A stretch of 64,000 nt of DNA from Mucilaginibacter auburnensis (lineage in GTDB: Bacteria > Bacteroidota > Bacteroidia > Sphingobacteriales > Sphingobacteriaceae), in the NCBI RefSeq assembly GCF_002797815.1, contig NZ_PGFJ01000002.1, positions 930,001-994,000 of the forward strand. Reading direction: 5' to 3'. The notes under the pieces were generated by a model. The model was not told where the DNA came from, did no database searches, and was given only the letters and a program-made list of their open reading frames with translations. The position numbers and the translations under genes are program-made. The stretch's first letter is position 1. Each line of letters begins with the position of its first letter. This document shows, piece by piece, positions 60,525 through 64,000 of the stretch.

Positions 60525-61433
60525 CTAAACCCTGAAAGCCTGTGGAGCTACGTTTGCCTGTTTCCTGAAAAAGTTAGAAAAATGCGCCACTTCTTCAAAT
60601 CCTAAACTATAGGCTATTTCTGATATACTCCAGTCGGTCAACTTAAGCAGTATTTTGGCTTCCTGCATAATGCGGGCGGTTATAATGGCGGTAGTAGTTT
60701 TGCCTGTACGCTCTTTCAAAACCTTATTTAAATGGTTAACATGTACGGCCAGCCTGTCGGCATAATCTTTAGCGGTGCGCAGGTTAAGCCGTTGCCGTGG
60801 CGATTCAATAGGGAACTGCCGCTCCAGCAACTCTATAAATAATGATGACACCCGGGTTGCAGCATTACGGGAAGGAGAAAGTACTTCAACAGGCTGTAGT
60901 TTTTGCCCGTAGTGAATAAGCTCTAAAACATAATTGCGCAGCAGATCATACTTATAAACATAGTCTGATGCTATTTCCTTATACATCTTCCTGAAAATAA
61001 AGGATATCTCCTCTGCTTCCTCATCGCCCATCTGAAAAACAGGATAGCCTCCCGGCTTGAAAATTGGCAGTTCATCTAACACCACTCCGCTTTTGGGTTG
61101 TATCAAAAATTCGTCGGTAAAAATGCAAAAGTATCCGTCTTGCTGCTCATCCTGCGGGAGCCAGTGGTAAGGTATACGTGGCGTGGCAAATAGCAGGGCA
61201 TTCTTTTCAATATTGATTACCTTATCGGCATATTCGGCTTTGTTTCGACCTCTTACCAGGCTTATTTTATAATAGGCACGGCGGTTATAGGGCATGGCAC
61301 CCGGCTTTTTCTTTTGGGCGGCCATCACATCTGCTATTTTAAAAACATTGAAATGCCCTATTTCTTTGTTAATACCTTCAGGTAAAATGCCGGCTGTTTC
61401 GCGGTAAAAGTCTTCAATTGATGTTAGTTCCAT
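60525..61433 (-). CDS. AraC-family transcriptional regulator
   Basis: A 302-residue regulator. An N-terminal cupin-like sensor region (residues about 15-130) is followed by a C-terminal double helix-turn-helix: LAVHVNHLNKVLKERTGKTTTAII and the conserved second unit LTDWSISEIAYSLGFEEVAHFSNFFRKQ, read in parts. The frame is open to an ATG at 61478, but TATATTTG at 61448-61455 (minus strand) puts the promoter in between, so 61433 is preferred. It sits upstream of the SDR gene on the same strand, and control of that gene is plausible. Confidence 0.9.
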   Translation of the reverse strand: MELTSIEDFYRETAGILPEGINKEIGHFNVFKIADVMAAQKKKPGAMPYNRRAYYKISLVRGRNKAEYADKVINIEKNALLFATPRIPYHWLPQDEQQDGYFCIFTDEFLIQPKSGVVLDELPIFKPGGYPVFQMGDEEAEEISFIFRKMYKEIASDYVYKYDLLRNYVLELIHYGQKLQPVEVLSPSRNAATRVSSLFIELLERQFPIESPRQRLNLRTAKDYADRLAVHVNHLNKVLKERTGKTTTAIITARIMQEAKILLKLTDWSISEIAYSLGFEEVAHFSNFFRKQANVAPQAFRV

Positions 61434-61447
61434 ACCGTTGCAAAAAT

Positions 61448-61455
61448 CAAATATA
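61448..61455 (-). promoter_or_regulatory. -7 promoter box of the AraC-type gene
   Basis: Minus-strand TATATTTG matches TAnnTTTG and lies 14 bp before the ATG at 61433, giving a short leader and excluding the ATG at 61478. Confidence 0.6.
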
Positions 61456-61541
61456 ATATAAAGCTTTTTTGCACACATCTTAACAACAGTGATTTATTGA
61501 GGAATTTGACTATCTTTTCTAAATAGCTCTTAATAAAAAGT

Positions 61542-61549
61542 TATATTTG
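61542..61549 (+). promoter_or_regulatory. -7 promoter box of the CotH-family gene
   Basis: TATATTTG matches TAnnTTTG and lies 12 bp before the first ATG at 61562. It covers the TTG at 61547 and so excludes that start. Confidence 0.6.
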
Positions 61550-61561
61550 CAACTATTGATA

Positions 61562-63112
61562 ATGATGATGAGAAGAACGTTATTACTGCTTTTTGTAATA
61601 GCTACAGGGTTGTGGGCTTGCAAAAAAACCAACTACGGTGGCGATAATACCCTCCCAACTGTTGATAGCGCCGGCCTTACCTCTTTCAAAATTGAAGCCA
61701 AAAACAACAGCGGCAAAATTACTGCCGATGTAAACTGCACCATAACAGGCGACTCTATAATTGCTGTTGTACCGCAACTGACCCGCAACAAAAAGTGGGT
61801 AATAACCTTCGAAACCAAGAAAAGCGGCACCATCGTAAAAGCGAATGATACTTTACAGGTTAGCGGCAATACATCGCCTGATTTTTCGCAACCTGTTACC
61901 TATAAGCTTACTTCAGCAAGTGGTTTAACCCAAACTTACAAGGTGAAGATCAAGGCATTTACCGGCCTACCCATACTTTACATTACTACCGACGCACCTG
62001 TTGTATCAAAAGACGCCTATGTAAACGGTGTTTTAAATGTTGACGCTAATGCCGAGTACGACCAGCCTGCTAAAGGCATAGCCCTGCAAATGAAAGGCAG
62101 AGGTAACTCCACATGGTACCGTACAGATTTTTTAAAGAAACCCTATCGTTTAAAATTCAATAGCAAGGCGCCTTTATTAGGTATGCCAACGGCAAAAAAT
62201 TGGGTGTTATTAGCCAACTACAGCGACAAAACTTTGATGCGTACCAAAATAGCATTTGAACTGGCCAGGCGCGTAAAATCTGACTATGCGCCGCAAAGCC
62301 GTTTTGTTGAAGTGGTTTTGAACGGCGATTTTATTGGCAACTATTTGCTTACCAGCCAGGTTGAGATAAACGAAAACAGGGTTAATCTTACCCCTTTGAG
62401 CGCCTCAAATATTACAGGTGGTTATTTATTTGAACTGGATGCTAAATTAGATGCCGATGCCTGGTTCCGTACCCCATTGAAGAATACACCATTGACCTTC
62501 AAGGACCCTGACGCTCCTACCCCGGCTCAACTTGCTTACTTAAAAGATTATGTAACTCAAACAGAAGCAGCGTTATTCTCTGCTGATTGGACAGATGCGG
62601 ACAAAGGTTATGCTAAATATATTGATGCGGAATCGTTTATGCGCTGGTACTTTGTTAACGAAACTATTAAAAATCAGGATTCATGGGATTACAGCAGTAT
62701 TTATTACTATAAAAATGCCAACAGCAAAATTGGCATGGGCCCGGTATGGGATTTTGACCTGAGCGGTGGTAATTGTGATTATTCTGTTGCTAAAGATTTT
62801 GATGGATGGTATACCCGCAACGGCACCTGGATGCTACAGTTAGCCAAAGACCCGGCATGGAACTTTAAATTTAGAGCCATGTGGACCAACGCCAGACAAA
62901 AAGAGATCAAGCAAATGTTTGATGATATTGATTACTACGGCAAGCAGCTCCAATTATCTGCCGCTCAAAACTACAAACGCTGGCCCACGCTTGACCAATA
63001 TGTTTGGCCTAACGTGGTTTGGTTAGGCAGCTATGATAAAGAAGTTGCCTACTTTAAAAATTTTATGACACAACGTGTAGCCTGGATAGACGCCAACATA
63101 AACAGTTACTGA
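61562..63112 (+). CDS. CotH-kinase-family lipoprotein
   Basis: An approximately 516-residue protein with a lipoprotein signal (RRTLLLLFVIATGLWAC, cysteine near residue 20). A DUF5018-like beta-sandwich region (residues about 35-135) precedes the CotH domain: GIALQMKGRGNSTWYR, KPYRLKFNSKAPLLGMP, KNWVLLANYSDKTLMRTKIAFELA (two parts), FVEVVLNGDFIGNYLLTSQVE and PVWDFDLSGGN near residue 400. CotH proteins are atypical protein kinases that phosphorylate secreted proteins; kinase activity here is inferred. Three ATGs (61562, 61565 and 61568) are possible starts. Confidence 0.9.
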   Translation: MMMRRTLLLLFVIATGLWACKKTNYGGDNTLPTVDSAGLTSFKIEAKNNSGKITADVNCTITGDSIIAVVPQLTRNKKWVITFETKKSGTIVKANDTLQVSGNTSPDFSQPVTYKLTSASGLTQTYKVKIKAFTGLPILYITTDAPVVSKDAYVNGVLNVDANAEYDQPAKGIALQMKGRGNSTWYRTDFLKKPYRLKFNSKAPLLGMPTAKNWVLLANYSDKTLMRTKIAFELARRVKSDYAPQSRFVEVVLNGDFIGNYLLTSQVEINENRVNLTPLSASNITGGYLFELDAKLDADAWFRTPLKNTPLTFKDPDAPTPAQLAYLKDYVTQTEAALFSADWTDADKGYAKYIDAESFMRWYFVNETIKNQDSWDYSSIYYYKNANSKIGMGPVWDFDLSGGNCDYSVAKDFDGWYTRNGTWMLQLAKDPAWNFKFRAMWTNARQKEIKQMFDDIDYYGKQLQLSAAQNYKRWPTLDQYVWPNVVWLGSYDKEVAYFKNFMTQRVAWIDANINSY

Positions 63113-63117
63113 TTTGT

Positions 63118-63137
63118 AGCCCCGAAAGGGGCTTTTT
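63118..63137 (+). terminator. Intrinsic terminator after the CotH-family gene
   Basis: AGCCCC and GGGGCT pair around a GAAA tetraloop and continue into TTTT, 5 bp after the stop. Confidence 0.85.
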
Positions 63138-63223
63138 CATTAGCTGATAACTTCAACTTAGCCTGCAAATATTGTGCTTAAACAAAATACAACAGCTGCT
63201 GTTGTACTGCAACATTTGCATTC

Positions 63224-63724
63224 ATGAGTAAGTTATCAAAAAACACGCTGCTTGAGTTTTTTTCGGGCCACCTTAACCGCATTCACTGTGGTAAACAACA
63301 CCTTTTAGCCAGTTTACCCACTTTTGCCGCAGCGGCACAATTTAAAGATCTGAAACTGGCTATTTTAGAATTGCATGACGATGTGCGCAAGCAGGTTGAC
63401 AGGATGAACGACATATACAACCTGCTTAACATACAACAAAGTGATGTAGGCTGTATAGGCATGACCACCCTGTTGCAGGAAATGTTTGATGGTATAGATG
63501 CCAACAATGGCGAGAAGCCGCTGAGCGATCTGTCGCTGGTGTTTTACCTTCAAAACATTGAAAGCATTGAGGCTACCTCTTTCCAAATGCTACGAGTAAC
63601 CGCTAATGAGTTAGATAACCAAGCCGTGAGCCAGCTTTTAAAAGAAAGTTTTGATGAAGCTAAGGAAGACAGGCAGTTACTGATAAAAATAGGAAAGCAA
63701 TTTTTAGGCTACCTCAAAAATTAG
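63224..63724 (+). CDS. DUF892 (YciE/YciF ferritin-like) protein
   Basis: A 166-residue helical protein. LLEFFSGHLNRIHCGKQHLLASLP, read in parts, matches the start of DUF892, and DVRKQVDRMNDIYNLL, TTLLQEMFDGIDAN and FDEAKEDRQLLIKIGKQFL follow as the later helices. Members have a ferritin-like four-helix bundle and are linked to stress. Some of the glutamates that bind iron in ferritin-like proteins are not evident here, so the metal role is uncertain. Upstream and downstream gaps hold no other gene. Confidence 0.8.
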   Translation: MSKLSKNTLLEFFSGHLNRIHCGKQHLLASLPTFAAAAQFKDLKLAILELHDDVRKQVDRMNDIYNLLNIQQSDVGCIGMTTLLQEMFDGIDANNGEKPLSDLSLVFYLQNIESIEATSFQMLRVTANELDNQAVSQLLKESFDEAKEDRQLLIKIGKQFLGYLKN

Positions 63725-63828
63725 GCAAACCCATTGCCACCTTACCGGTTCGCTAACTAAATAATTATAACTACGGCCGGGCTTGTTTATGGCGTGTGTT
63801 CGCCACTTTTGTAAAAAACAGACTAACT

Positions 63829-64000
63829 ATGACACTTGTAAAAGCTTACGCGGCCCCGGCCGCCGACCAACCCCTTGCCCCATATACTTTTGAGCGCCGC
63901 GAACCCGGAGCCGATGATGTGGAAATAAAGATATTGTATTGCGGCGTTTGCCATTCAGATATTCACACCGCCCGTAACGAATGGGGCGGCACGGTGTACC
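63829..64000 (+). CDS. NAD(P)-dependent zinc alcohol dehydrogenase, 5' part only
   Basis: 57 residues before the window ends. ADQPLAPYTFERREPGADD then ILYCGVCHSDIHTARNEWG shows the catalytic-zinc cysteine and the CGVCHSD motif of the cinnamyl-alcohol-dehydrogenase/YahK group of medium-chain dehydrogenases. It reduces aldehydes with NADPH in characterised relatives. The C-terminal part is outside the window. Confidence 0.88.
   Translation, partial: MTLVKAYAAPAADQPLAPYTFERREPGADDVEIKILYCGVCHSDIHTARNEWGGTVY

Noticed and set aside
1..64000. tRNA, rRNA, insertion sequence or prophage genes
   Set aside because: No cloverleaf-like segments, rRNA motifs, transposases, integrases or phage structural genes were recognised by reading. 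A covariance-model scan would be decisive for tRNAs and small RNAs.

Overview
The window reads as chromosomal DNA of a Bacteroidota bacterium of the Sphingobacteriaceae type (Mucilaginibacter/Pedobacter-like). This assignment is inference from gene content and style. Start codons lack Shine-Dalgarno sequences, and several genes carry the Bacteroidota promoter pattern TTTG-N19-TAnnTTTG or at least its -7 box. There are many short lipoproteins with lipocalin-like folds, carboxypeptidase-like regulatory domains, BlaR1-type M56 proteases with plug-like C-termini, and a class A2-type beta-lactamase. No rRNA, tRNA, CRISPR array, prophage or insertion sequence was recognised.

Layout: 0-8.6 kb holds the end of a MORN/TonB protein, an MlaE/MlaF lipid-transport pair, a secreted beta-sandwich protein, an rRNA-type methyltransferase, a lipoprotein, msrA, a secreted HAD phosphatase and an aldose-epimerase-like protein. 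8.6-20.9 kb holds topoisomerase IV subunit A, a VOC protein, a YdeI-type protein, small secreted proteins, isocitrate dehydrogenase, a Thr-Gly-repeat lipoprotein, dnaX and a Uma2 nuclease-like protein. 21-30.4 kb holds the rpsF-rpsR-rplI operon and, on the minus strand, purH-mreB-mreC-mreD-mrdA-rodA, the cell-elongation machinery. 30.6-37.2 kb holds two small lipoproteins, purN, another lipoprotein, a ParE-type toxin-antitoxin pair, an RluA synthase, panB, a frameshifted CPBP protease and carA. 37.2-49.4 kb holds a secreted protein, an M20 hydrolase, a SPOR protein, secA, purD, an MBL hydrolase, a beta-lactamase, a DUF72 protein and an ArgE-like deacetylase. 49.4-64 kb holds argH, a YwbE protein, DUF1345, an orphan PAS/DHp protein, an MHS transporter, a cytochrome c, a BlaI regulator with two tandem M56 sensor-proteases, an SDR with an AraC regulator, a CotH-family lipoprotein, a DUF892 protein and the start of a zinc alcohol dehydrogenase.

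Functional links: purH, purN and purD are scattered purine genes. argH with the ArgE-like deacetylase suggests arginine synthesis, and carA supplies carbamoyl phosphate for pyrimidines and arginine. The mre/mrd/rod block and secA are core envelope functions.

The most unusual signal is not a gene. At least eight gaps between genes hold degenerate arrays with a strict 7-nt period. The heptamer word differs from locus to locus, several arrays fold back on themselves in inverted copies, and some run into start or stop codons. I know of no description of such elements in Bacteroidota; the closest analogue I know is the heptanucleotide STRR repeats of filamentous cyanobacteria.
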